Assembly (NCBI GenBank): GCA_002712845.1
Contig: PAUV01000008.1
Location: forward strand, 12,344 to 17,503
Direction of reading: 5' to 3'
DNA: 5,160 nt
From: Rhodopirellula sp.
Lineage (GTDB): Bacteria; Planctomycetota; Planctomycetia; Pirellulales; Pirellulaceae
Shown: positions 1 to 5,160 of the stretch, piece after piece
Numbering within the stretch: position 1 is the stretch's first letter
Layout of the letters: every line of letters starts with the position of its first letter
Position numbers and translations under genes: made by a program
The notes under the pieces: generated by a model
Told to the model about the DNA's origin: nothing
Database searches by the model: none
What the model saw: the letters and a program-made list of their open reading frames with translations, nothing else

Positions 1-632
1 TGTGGCAGTTGGTTCATGGTCAACCGCTACGGGGTCGTGTGGTTGATCCGATTAGTGCACCCCACAATGAGGGTTTGCAACGCTTGGAAGTGCAGTTGAC
101 CAAAGATTTGATCGATTCCCGTTTCAACGTTGCACGCACACTCGCTTTGATCGTCGCCTCACCTGCGACGCGGCGGACGGTTCCCGAAACATTGCTACCA
201 GAGAATCTCTGGGTGGCCAATCAGAAAGACACCAGCGCGGCGATGAACGCTGTCGACGCGTTTGCAGCCGCGTTACCGCCTAGGGTTTCTTTGCCTTCAT
301 CGCAGCGAACCGACCACGTTCTGCGATCCATCGGGGCAAGAATTGACAGCACTGGCAGAGATTCACTCGCTCAAATTGGTGAAGGTGGCAGTGCCGGTAA
401 GGTCAAGAATGGCAAGCCTTTGGCTGCTGACTTTCCGGTAAAAGCGGAGTTGTTGCCGGTGCAATGGCTGGAATTGATTGGGGATAGAGATAGCCAAGTC
501 AATCATCTGGGTTATCTCGCTGGCGAAAACGAGGTTCCAACGCGTGTGCAGGCATTAGTGGAGGCCATGGACGAAGCTGGGGTGGATTCCAACCTGCTAC
601 TGCACCGAGTGTGGTGGTTGATGAAGCCTTAG
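1..632 (+). CDS. DUF1553-like planctomycete protein, C-terminal part only
   Basis: The reading frame is open to the left edge (first whole codon at position 3) and ends at TAG 630-632, giving 209 visible residues; the true start lies outside the window. The TTG at 9 is not a credible start because the frame continues upstream of it through Trp-Gln. The first ~60 visible residues (LWQLVHGQPL-like opening, a VDP step, an HN pair, then a helix ending in LALIVASPATRR) resemble the start of DUF1553, whose pattern is roughly NRLW..hFGrgLV.p ... lirlIv.S..Y+. The rest (AAALPPRVSLP, then LLPVQWLELIGDRDSQVNHLGYL, with a C-terminus at WWLMKP) I do not recognise. In planctomycetes such proteins normally carry an N-terminal signal and DUF1549 and may have a cytochrome-c-like domain; none of that is visible here. 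Function is unknown. It converges on moaA, with 53 bp between the stops. That the frame codes is near certain; the family call is tentative and based on memory of the motif. Confidence 0.6.
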   Translation, partial: WQLVHGQPLRGRVVDPISAPHNEGLQRLEVQLTKDLIDSRFNVARTLALIVASPATRRTVPETLLPENLWVANQKDTSAAMNAVDAFAAALPPRVSLPSSQRTDHVLRSIGARIDSTGRDSLAQIGEGGSAGKVKNGKPLAADFPVKAELLPVQWLELIGDRDSQVNHLGYLAGENEVPTRVQALVEAMDEAGVDSNLLLHRVWWLMKP

Positions 633-685
633 GTTCATGGGCCTGTAGATCAACAGCCTGACCGTGTGGTCACTGGAGCGTGGTA

Positions 686-1690
686 TCAGCCGCCGATGGC
701 ATACATCGGTCGATCCGGCGGTTGAAAGCCGTCTTGGTCAATGCCATGGGCCTTGGCTTTTCCAGCAAGGCAACCACGAATTGCTGACATCAAGTCCTCG
801 TCAGATGCACCGGCTCGGATCAGACCTCGCAGCGGCGTTTCGCTGGGCGCAAAAAGGCAATTGCGTACAGCTCCATCCGCGGTGATGCGGATGCGATTGC
901 ATGCCTCACAGAATGGCGCTGTGACGGAGCGTATGATGCCGACTCGTCCTCGGTCAACTTGAAATTCTTCAGCCGGTTGTGATGGTTCAGGGCGTGGGAC
1001 TGGCACAACACTCTTAAACTCGTTTTGAAGGGTCTGCAACAACTGGTCACCGGTAAATACCTGATCTTGTTGCCACGCTCGATCAGTATCCAGTGGCATG
1101 AATTCAATGAATCGCAGCATGACGTTGCGATCGAGGGCATAGCGAACCAATTCTGCTACTTCCGATTCGGTCACGCCTTTGATCGCGAGTGTGTTGAGCT
1201 TGACGGATTCAAATCCACACTTGATGGCAGCGTCAATTCCCTGCAGTGTTTTGTCCAGTCCATCTCTTCTGGTGATTTTCGCAAAGACCTCTTTGTTCAG
1301 CGTATCAAGGCTGATGTTGAGCCTTTTTAAACCGGCTTCGCGTAGTGCTTGAGCATGTTCTGCCAGCAGCATCCCGTTCGTGGTCAGGGACAAGTCCTCG
1401 AGCTTTCCGATGCCTGCCAGCATTTTGATTAAACGCGGAACCTGTTGTCGGACCAAGGGTTCACCACCCGTGATGCGAATGTCTCTCACTCCCCCCTGTT
1501 CAACAAGCAATCTTGCAAGCCGATAGATCTCTTCAAAGGAGAGGATATTATCTTTGGGAACAAATTCAGCACCCTTCTCTGGCATGCAGTAGAAACAGCG
1601 GATATTGCAGCGATCAGTGACACTTAGACGCAGACTGGTGTGCACGCGCCCAAATGAGTCAATCAGCGGTGGGGAGGATGTTTGGCTCAT
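686..1690 (-). CDS. moaA: GTP 3',8-cyclase MoaA (molybdenum cofactor biosynthesis protein A)
   Basis: A radical SAM enzyme that, with SAM and two [4Fe-4S] clusters, rearranges GTP to 3',8-cyclo-GTP, which MoaC turns into cyclic pyranopterin monophosphate in the first stage of Moco synthesis. The product is 334 residues, a normal length. Visible features: radical SAM cysteines C28, C32 and C35 (CX3CX2C); the GGEP SAM-binding motif at 75-78; NISLDTL at 125-131; LRFIEFMPL at 192-200; the second cluster motif C261, C264 and C278 (CX2CX13C); Arg21, Arg266 and Arg268 at the places of known GTP-binding arginines; and the C-terminal Gly333-Gly334 tail that is essential in this family. The start at 1690 is chosen because homology begins just after it (SFGRVHTSLRLSVTDRC). 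The frame stays open to an ATG at 1879, but those 63 residues look unrelated and would overlap the DUF1501 gene. No clear Shine-Dalgarno precedes 1690. No other moa, moe or mog gene is in view. Function is highly certain. Confidence 0.97.
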   Translation of the reverse strand: MSQTSSPPLIDSFGRVHTSLRLSVTDRCNIRCFYCMPEKGAEFVPKDNILSFEEIYRLARLLVEQGGVRDIRITGGEPLVRQQVPRLIKMLAGIGKLEDLSLTTNGMLLAEHAQALREAGLKRLNISLDTLNKEVFAKITRRDGLDKTLQGIDAAIKCGFESVKLNTLAIKGVTESEVAELVRYALDRNVMLRFIEFMPLDTDRAWQQDQVFTGDQLLQTLQNEFKSVVPVPRPEPSQPAEEFQVDRGRVGIIRSVTAPFCEACNRIRITADGAVRNCLFAPSETPLRGLIRAGASDEDLMSAIRGCLAGKAKAHGIDQDGFQPPDRPMYAIGG

Positions 1691-1841
1691 GGTCGAAATG
1701 ATAGCTGTTAACCGTTCGCTCTCCGAGTGATGCAAGCAGTGTTTAACTCGATAATTTTGGATCGGCGAATCGAGGGTACAAGCACTCGGTACTGAGCGAT
1801 TGCCATGCAGGTGGTGCACTGGGGTGATCGGCTGGTCACAG
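1691..1841. other. Intergenic gap between DUF1501 gene and moaA
   Basis: 151 bp separate the DUF1501 stop from the moaA start, both on the minus strand. I see no terminator with a T-run, no obvious riboswitch fold and no convincing -35/-10 pair on the minus strand. A TATCAT hexamer lies just upstream of the moaA ATG but lacks a well-spaced -35 element. Whether moaA has its own promoter or is read from the DUF1501 gene cannot be settled from sequence alone. Confidence 0.5.
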
Positions 1842-3308
1842 TTAGCCAGTGAGTGGTCGGATGACATGACCGTGAACATCGGTCAAGCGGAATGGACGAC
1901 CGGCGTAGGTGAAGGTCAGTTTTTCGTGGTTGATGCCAAGTTGGTGCAGGATGGTCGCCTGGATGTCGTGCACATGAACTGGATTTTCGATCGGTCGGAA
2001 TCCAAGCTCATCCGTTTTTCCGATCGTTTGACCGGTGCGGATCCCTCCACCCGCCATCCACATGGAAAAGGCTTGAGGGTGATGGTCACGACCGAGTTGT
2101 CGTCCGAGGGCTGCACTGGCTTCGACCATGGGGGTTCGCCCGAATTCTCCGCCCCAGACAACCAGGGTGTCTTCCAGCATGCCTCTCTGTTTCAAATCCT
2201 TGATCAGAGCTGCACATGCCTGGTCTGTTTGTTTGCACTGCTTTTTGATTCCATTTTCGACATTGCTGTGATGATCCCAGCCGGAGTGGTAAAGCTGAAT
2301 GAATCGTACACCTCTTTCGGCAAGTCGTCGCGCTAACAGGCAGTTCTTGGCAAAGGATCCTGAGTCTTTGGTGGACGTGCCATACAGGCTTAAGGTGGCG
2401 GTGTCTTCGCTGTTGAGATCCATCAATTCGGGTGCTCGTGTTTGCATCCGATAGGCCATTTCATAACTCTCCATACGCGTGGTTATTTCATCCAGGCCGG
2501 TCTGGTCAAGTTGTTGTTGATTGAGTTTTTCAATCAGATCGAGTGTGTCACGTTGGGTTTGTCGGGTGATTCCTTGTGGATTTGAAACATTAAGAATCGG
2601 ATCACCGCTGGATCGAAATGGAACACCTTGATGTTCTCCTGGCAAGAAACCTGAGCTCCACATTGCCGCACCGCCGGATAGATTGCCACCGCTCTTCAGA
2701 ACGACAAACCCTGGCAGATCAGCAGCATCACTGCCGATACCGTAAGTCAACCATGAACCCATGGCGGGGCGTCCGGGAATGGGGCTACCGGTATTCACAA
2801 AAAGTTGCGCTGGGGAGTGATTGAACTGGTCGGTGTGAACAGTCCTGATGATCGCCAGGTCATCGGCAACGGTGGCCAAGTGGGGTAGCACCTCTGAAAA
2901 CTCAGCTCCCGATTCACCGTGTTTTTTGAATTTGAAGCGAGGAGCGAGGACAGCGGCATCCGGTTGGATGAACGCGTATCTCTGTCCGGCGATGACCGAA
3001 GCTGGCAATGGTTGCCCCTCCAGTTCAGTAAGTTTTGGTTTGTGATCAAAGAGGTCAAGTTGGCTGGGCGCGCCCGCCATGAATAGGTAGATCACGCGTT
3101 TGACGCGTGGCGGGTGGTGGTGGCCGCGGGGTCTGGTCTCCGACGCTTGCAAAGAATTTGTTCCAAATTCTTCAGCGAACAATTCCTCAGCGAACAATTC
3201 CTCAGCGAACATTGATGCGAGGGCAGCTTTACCCAGTCCCACTCCGCACGTCTGGAACAACTGCCTGCGGGTGCTCAGTTTCAGGCTTTTTGATTGACTG
3301 GTTTGCAT
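1842..3308 (-). CDS. DUF1501 family protein with twin-arginine signal peptide
   Basis: A 488-residue protein of the DUF1501 family, which is related to the alkaline phosphatase/sulfatase fold, exported, and greatly expanded in planctomycetes; its reaction is unknown. The N-terminus has a Tat-type signal: basic residues, STRRQLF with Arg14-Arg15, then a mildly hydrophobic stretch (about 17-33). The mature part begins near the PPRVKRVIYLFMAGAPS block (66-82), where homology starts. Family landmarks follow: QLDLFDHKP (83-91), FNHSPAQ (162-168), GRPAMGSWLTYG (179-190), RGVRFIQLYHSGWDHH (332-347), VVWGGEFGRTP (383-393), GRDHHP (406-411), and a C-terminal region with HVHDIQATILHQLGI (445-459). The Asp and His residues in WDHH and GRDHH are plausible metal ligands, by inference. 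Oddity: residues 34-48 are three copies of FAEE(L/F) at the likely cleavage region, coded by a 15-bp tandem repeat. The ATG at 3308 has only a weak purine-rich upstream stretch. This family often follows a DUF1549/DUF1553 gene; here the DUF1553-like gene is on the opposite strand beyond moaA. Confidence 0.95.
   Translation of the reverse strand: MQTSQSKSLKLSTRRQLFQTCGVGLGKAALASMFAEELFAEELFAEEFGTNSLQASETRPRGHHHPPRVKRVIYLFMAGAPSQLDLFDHKPKLTELEGQPLPASVIAGQRYAFIQPDAAVLAPRFKFKKHGESGAEFSEVLPHLATVADDLAIIRTVHTDQFNHSPAQLFVNTGSPIPGRPAMGSWLTYGIGSDAADLPGFVVLKSGGNLSGGAAMWSSGFLPGEHQGVPFRSSGDPILNVSNPQGITRQTQRDTLDLIEKLNQQQLDQTGLDEITTRMESYEMAYRMQTRAPELMDLNSEDTATLSLYGTSTKDSGSFAKNCLLARRLAERGVRFIQLYHSGWDHHSNVENGIKKQCKQTDQACAALIKDLKQRGMLEDTLVVWGGEFGRTPMVEASAALGRQLGRDHHPQAFSMWMAGGGIRTGQTIGKTDELGFRPIENPVHVHDIQATILHQLGINHEKLTFTYAGRPFRLTDVHGHVIRPLTG
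3152..3172. repeat. Perfect 8-bp inverted repeat inside the DUF1501 gene
   Basis: Arms AAGAATTT (3152-3159) and AAATTCTT (3165-3172) are perfect reverse complements separated by the 5-nt loop GTTCC. The element lies in coding sequence (residues FGTNS of the DUF1501 protein) and its right arm overlaps the first copy of the 15-bp tandem repeat. It could form a small hairpin, and such structures can promote replication slippage, which may explain the neighbouring repeat; that link is inference. Confidence 0.7.
3167..3211. repeat. 15-bp tandem repeat, three copies, in frame (FAEEL repeats)
   Basis: Three contiguous 15-bp units, ATTC(C/T)TCAGCGAACA, lie at 3167-3181, 3182-3196 and 3197-3211. The last two are identical; the first differs by one base (T for C). 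On the minus strand they encode FAEEL-FAEEL-FAEEF, residues 34-48 of the DUF1501 protein, directly after the hydrophobic part of the Tat signal. Family members normally have about one such segment (ALASLLAEE-like), so two extra copies appear to have been added. The unit length is a multiple of three, so copy-number change keeps the frame. Confidence 0.93.
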
Positions 3309-3463
3309 GACTTCTTTAATTCTCTTGCCGTGCTCAGCTTGTCTGTTGCAACGGCCCTTGTGTTGCTGGTGATAAACAGCATGGGCTGTGGCTTGCTAAG
3401 ATAGTTTACACCGATGTGCAGTCTGCAGCACATCAGAAAGATTTTCTGTCTCAAGGTAGCGTC
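3309..3463. promoter_or_regulatory. Divergent intergenic region between DUF1501 and rhomboid genes
   Basis: 155 bp lie between the two divergently oriented start codons (3308 minus, 3464 plus), so promoters for both genes should be here. Candidates are weak: on the plus strand TTGCAA followed about 19 bp later by GATAAA, and a TAAGAT hexamer nearer the rhomboid gene. On the minus strand I find no good pair. No clear operator palindrome is visible. The role as a promoter region is inferred from gene orientation. Confidence 0.45.
3453..3456 (+). promoter_or_regulatory. Shine-Dalgarno-like AAGG that favours the GTG start of the rhomboid gene
   Basis: AAGG ends 7 nt before the GTG at 3464, a normal spacing. 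The alternative in-frame ATG at 3416 has no purine-rich sequence upstream. The site therefore supports the shorter 187-residue product. Confidence 0.45.
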
Positions 3464-4027
3464 GTGAAAAAGCAATATTACGCAATTGGATTGTTTGTTG
3501 CTGCGATGTGGCTTGTGTTCCTGGTCGACTGGATTTTGCCCATCACCTTGCAGTCTCTGGGTTTGTACCCGAGGTCGCTCAGCGGAATTCTAGGAATTCC
3601 TTTGATGCCTTTTTTGCATGCCAATTTTGACCATCTCTTGGGGAATACAATTCCACTGATCGTGTTACTGTTTCTTCTCATCAGCTCCCGTGAGGATTCT
3701 TGGTGGGTGGTCGGTTGTATTATTGTGGTAAGCGGGACTTTGTTATGGGTTTTTGGACGTTCAGCCTTACATGTTGGTGCCAGCGGTCTGACATTTGGTC
3801 TCTGCTCTTTTCTGATTACAGTGGGGGTTCGGGAACGCCGTGTGATTCCGGTCTCGATAGCGATTTTGGTGGTTTTGATATACGGGGGCACGATGTTGAG
3901 TGGAGTTATTCCAAGGTGGCGGTCGGATATTTCGTGGGACGGACACCTGTGTGGCTTGATAGCTGGTGGATCAGCGGGATTCTGGTTCTCAAGGCCCAAA
4001 TTGTCACGATTGGAAAAACGCAGTTGA
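3464..4027 (+). CDS. Rhomboid family intramembrane serine protease
   Basis: A membrane protease that cleaves transmembrane segments of other proteins within the bilayer using a Ser-His dyad. From the GTG at 3464 the product has 187 residues, about the minimal six-helix rhomboid core with no extra domain. Residue numbers here use that start. Helix 1 is about 7-24. The HANFDHLLGN motif (52-61, with His52, His57 and Asn61 forming the oxyanion/packing region) precedes helix 2. Helix 3 is about 80-98. GRSALHVGASGLTFG (98-112) contains the GASG motif with nucleophile Ser107 at the start of helix 4. Helix 5 is about 127-150. Helix 6 opens with SWDGHLCGLIAGG, in which His161 is the general base. Two lysines before helix 1 and a basic tail (RPKLSRLEKR) suggest both ends are cytoplasmic. 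An ATG 16 codons upstream (3416, 203 residues) is possible but has no ribosome site and adds a polar stretch that need not belong. The gene appears monocistronic, divergent from the DUF1501 gene. The substrate is unknown. Confidence 0.94.
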   Translation: MKKQYYAIGLFVAAMWLVFLVDWILPITLQSLGLYPRSLSGILGIPLMPFLHANFDHLLGNTIPLIVLLFLLISSREDSWWVVGCIIVVSGTLLWVFGRSALHVGASGLTFGLCSFLITVGVRERRVIPVSIAILVVLIYGGTMLSGVIPRWRSDISWDGHLCGLIAGGSAGFWFSRPKLSRLEKRS

Positions 4028-4115
4028 ACCGGTTCCCCAGAGAAACCGCCAACTGGCTTCTCGAATACTAAATGCTGAGGTGCTAGGCTGTTGAACCAAT
4101 TGGATTGGGACGGAT

Positions 4116-4136
4116 CGCGAAATCATTGATTTCGCG
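4116..4136. repeat. Perfect 10-bp inverted repeat, possible hairpin or operator
   Basis: CGCGAAATCA (4116-4125) and TGATTTCGCG (4127-4136) are perfect reverse complements around a single T. As RNA it would form a stem of about 8 bp with a 5-nt loop, some 90 nt after the rhomboid stop. No T-run follows (CTGATGCCC), so it is not a canonical intrinsic terminator. It may be a transcript-end hairpin or a binding site for a dimeric regulator; the sequence alone does not decide. Confidence 0.75.
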
Positions 4137-4281
4137 CTGATGCCCTGTTCAAAATGAATGATCAGATCGACTTCGTGGGGCGTGTCTGCTGACAGTGATT
4201 GTCCTGCACTCTGAATTCATGCAACTCGGATCGTTAAAAGCTGATCACGGTTGAGTCGGTGAAAGGATCCGCATCTGAATG

Positions 4282-4313
4282 TGGTGACGAGTAGTATTGG
4301 TGACGAGCAGCAG
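4282..4313. repeat. 16-bp tandem repeat, two copies
   Basis: TGGTGACGAGTAGTAT (4282-4297) is followed directly by TGGTGACGAGCAGCAG (4298-4313); 13 of 16 positions match, including the first ten. It lies 55-86 bp upstream of the methyltransferase start, where a paired activator site could sit, but chance duplication is equally possible. Confidence 0.6.
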
Positions 4314-4367
4314 AGTAGTTTTAGTACCGCGCAAGATATTTACCTTCAAGAGTTAAGCAGCACGCGA

Positions 4368-5160
4368 ATGTCCAAATCAAAATCCAAAAACATCAAATCA
4401 GGCAAGCCAACGATGGCATCGGTCGCTGATCGATTTGACTGTTATCAAAAGTCGGTACAAACACCTGATCACGAGGTCGTGTTTTTCGAACAGGCTTATC
4501 GGGATGCGTACGGTTCCAGCCCAACAGATTTGCGTGAGGACTTTTGCGGCACGTTCGCAATCTGTTGCGACTGGGTCGCATCGAAATCAAAGCGAACAGC
4601 CATTGGCGTGGACTTCTGTTCGGAGACGTTGCAATGGGGTCGTGACAATAATCTTGCAAAGCTGAAAAAGTCACAACAGAAACGAGTTCGGCTGATCGAG
4701 CAGGATGTGCGAAAGCGAAATCGTCCAACGGTGGATGTGCTTGCGGCGCAGAATTTTTCGTTCTGGATTTTCAAGACACGTGAAGAAGTGATTGAGTACT
4801 TCAAAATTGCTCGTTCCAACCTCAGGTCGAAAGGTGTGATGGTGATGGACATGATGGGTGGTGGTGAATGCTACGAAGAAGGACTGGTTGATAAACGTAA
4901 AATCGTCAAGGGAAAGAAGGGCTTCAAGTATCACTGGGAACAGGTCAGCTTCAATCCGATTACAGCTGATGCAAGTTTTGCGATTAGTTTCAAGTTTGCT
5001 GATGGCAGTAAACTGAAAAGGGCCTTCGAGTATCATTGGCGTTTCTGGACTATTCCTGAGGTGCGAGAAATGTTGGCTGAAGCTGGGTTCAGTGAGAGTC
5101 ACATCTATTGGGAGAACGACGATGACGACATCGACGATGACGAGTACAGCAACTGGGAGC
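4368..5160 (+). CDS. Class I SAM-dependent methyltransferase (LREDFCGT type), C-terminus cut by window
   Basis: The ATG at 4368 opens a frame that runs without a stop to the right edge, giving 264 visible residues. It matches a bacterial family of class I methyltransferases of unknown substrate. Landmarks: ADRFDCYQKSVQ (20-31); LREDFCGTF (55-63), the modified SAM-binding motif I with EDFCGT in place of the usual GxGxG; AIGVDFCSETLQWG (78-91), with Asp82 expected to contact the SAM ribose; DVLAAQNFSFWIF (123-135), the motif IV region; ARSNLRSKGVMVMDMMGG (148-165), motif V; and FEYHWRFWTIPEVREMLAEAGF (220-241) followed by YWE, both typical of the C-terminal part. An acidic run, ENDDDDIDDDE, follows at 249-259; related proteins, as I recall them, have a shorter acidic stretch here and end a few tens of residues later, so little is missing. 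The N-terminus is Lys/Ser-rich. An alternative ATG at 4413 (residue 16) is closer to where homology begins. Neither start has a strong ribosome site. Confidence 0.9.
   Translation, partial: MSKSKSKNIKSGKPTMASVADRFDCYQKSVQTPDHEVVFFEQAYRDAYGSSPTDLREDFCGTFAICCDWVASKSKRTAIGVDFCSETLQWGRDNNLAKLKKSQQKRVRLIEQDVRKRNRPTVDVLAAQNFSFWIFKTREEVIEYFKIARSNLRSKGVMVMDMMGGGECYEEGLVDKRKIVKGKKGFKYHWEQVSFNPITADASFAISFKFADGSKLKRAFEYHWRFWTIPEVREMLAEAGFSESHIYWENDDDDIDDDEYSNWE
5117..5143. repeat. 12-bp direct repeat (15-bp period) encoding an Asp-rich run
   Basis: CGACGATGACGA occurs at 5117-5128 and again at 5132-5143, three bases apart, giving a 15-bp period in frame. It encodes the DDDD-I-DDDE run of the methyltransferase (residues 251-259). 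GAC/GAT codons are naturally repetitive, so part of the match is expected from the amino acids, but the order of GAC and GAT is also kept in both copies, which suggests a duplication. Confidence 0.65.

Larger units (their letters stand above)
4028..4367. other. Non-coding region between rhomboid and methyltransferase genes
   Basis: 340 bp with no credible gene; the longest ATG frames noted on the plus strand are about a dozen codons. Contents: a 10-bp palindrome GAACCGGTTC at 4026-4035 overlapping the rhomboid stop; a weak bulged hairpin at 4040-4062 (GAGAA/TTCTC outer stem, GCC/GGC inner stem) without a T-run; a perfect inverted repeat at 4116-4136; and a two-copy 16-bp repeat at 4282-4313. 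A weak promoter-like pair, TTGGTG (4297-4302) and TTTAGT 17 bp later, lies upstream of the methyltransferase gene. No known RNA gene is recognised. Confidence 0.6.

Noticed and set aside
659..672. TGACC-GTGT-GGTCA hairpin between the convergent stops of the DUF1553-like gene and moaA
   Set aside because: The stem is only 5 bp and no T-run follows on either strand, so I do not call it a terminator although its place would suit one.
1691..1841. Possible Moco riboswitch upstream of moaA
   Set aside because: I looked for a structured leader, but the region shows no strong set of paired stems and no recognisable conserved core.
1691..1879. 63-residue N-terminal extension of MoaA from the ATG at 1879
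   Set aside because: It has no resemblance to MoaA, overlaps the end of the DUF1501 gene, and the 334-residue form from 1690 already has the usual family length.
1800..2336. 178-codon plus-strand frame
   Set aside because: It lies antisense to the well-supported DUF1501 gene and its translation shows no recognisable motif.
3167..3211. CRISPR-like array
   Set aside because: The 15-bp units are directly adjacent with no spacers and lie in frame inside a gene.
3478..3999. 173-codon minus-strand frame
   Set aside because: It is the antisense shadow of the rhomboid gene, which has a complete catalytic dyad and six helices on the plus strand.
4026..4035. GAACCGGTTC palindrome at the rhomboid stop codon
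   Set aside because: A 10-bp palindrome without a loop cannot form a hairpin and partly follows from coding sequence; chance is a sufficient explanation.
4393..5102. Several minus-strand frames of 111-143 codons
   Set aside because: They are antisense to the methyltransferase gene, whose plus-strand frame carries conserved motifs throughout; their translations look random.

Overview
The window looks like chromosomal DNA from a planctomycete, probably a marine Pirellulaceae-type organism. The main reason is a DUF1501 protein with a twin-arginine signal, together with the tail of a protein that resembles the C-terminal DUF1553 part of the DUF1549/DUF1553 proteins. These two families are greatly expanded in Planctomycetes and usually lie side by side. 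Base composition is moderate, and few genes have a clear Shine-Dalgarno sequence, which also fits. The taxonomic call is an inference from gene content only.

Layout, left to right. (1) Positions 1-632, plus strand: C-terminal end of a DUF1553-like protein that starts outside the window. (2) A 53-bp convergent spacer. (3) Positions 686-1690, minus strand: moaA, GTP 3',8-cyclase, the first enzyme of molybdenum cofactor synthesis, with both [4Fe-4S] cysteine motifs and the C-terminal double glycine intact. (4) A 151-bp gap, then positions 1842-3308, minus strand: a full-length DUF1501 protein whose signal-peptide junction carries a triplicated 15-bp in-frame repeat beside a small inverted repeat. 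(5) A 155-bp divergent intergenic region. (6) Positions 3464-4027, plus strand: a minimal six-helix rhomboid intramembrane serine protease with its Ser-His dyad. (7) A 340-bp non-coding stretch with a perfect 10-bp inverted repeat and a two-copy 16-bp tandem repeat. (8) Position 4368 to the right edge, plus strand: a class I SAM-dependent methyltransferase of the 'LREDFCGT' type, cut by the window end.

The genes do not form an obvious pathway. moaA stands without other Moco genes, and the rhomboid protease and the methyltransferase appear to be independent single genes. DUF1501 and moaA are co-oriented and could share a transcript, but the gap does not prove it. I see no tRNA, rRNA, CRISPR array, insertion sequence or phage gene. 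I found no convincing evidence of a new biological system. The items most worth a second look are the small repeat-driven changes in coding sequence and the unassigned palindromes.
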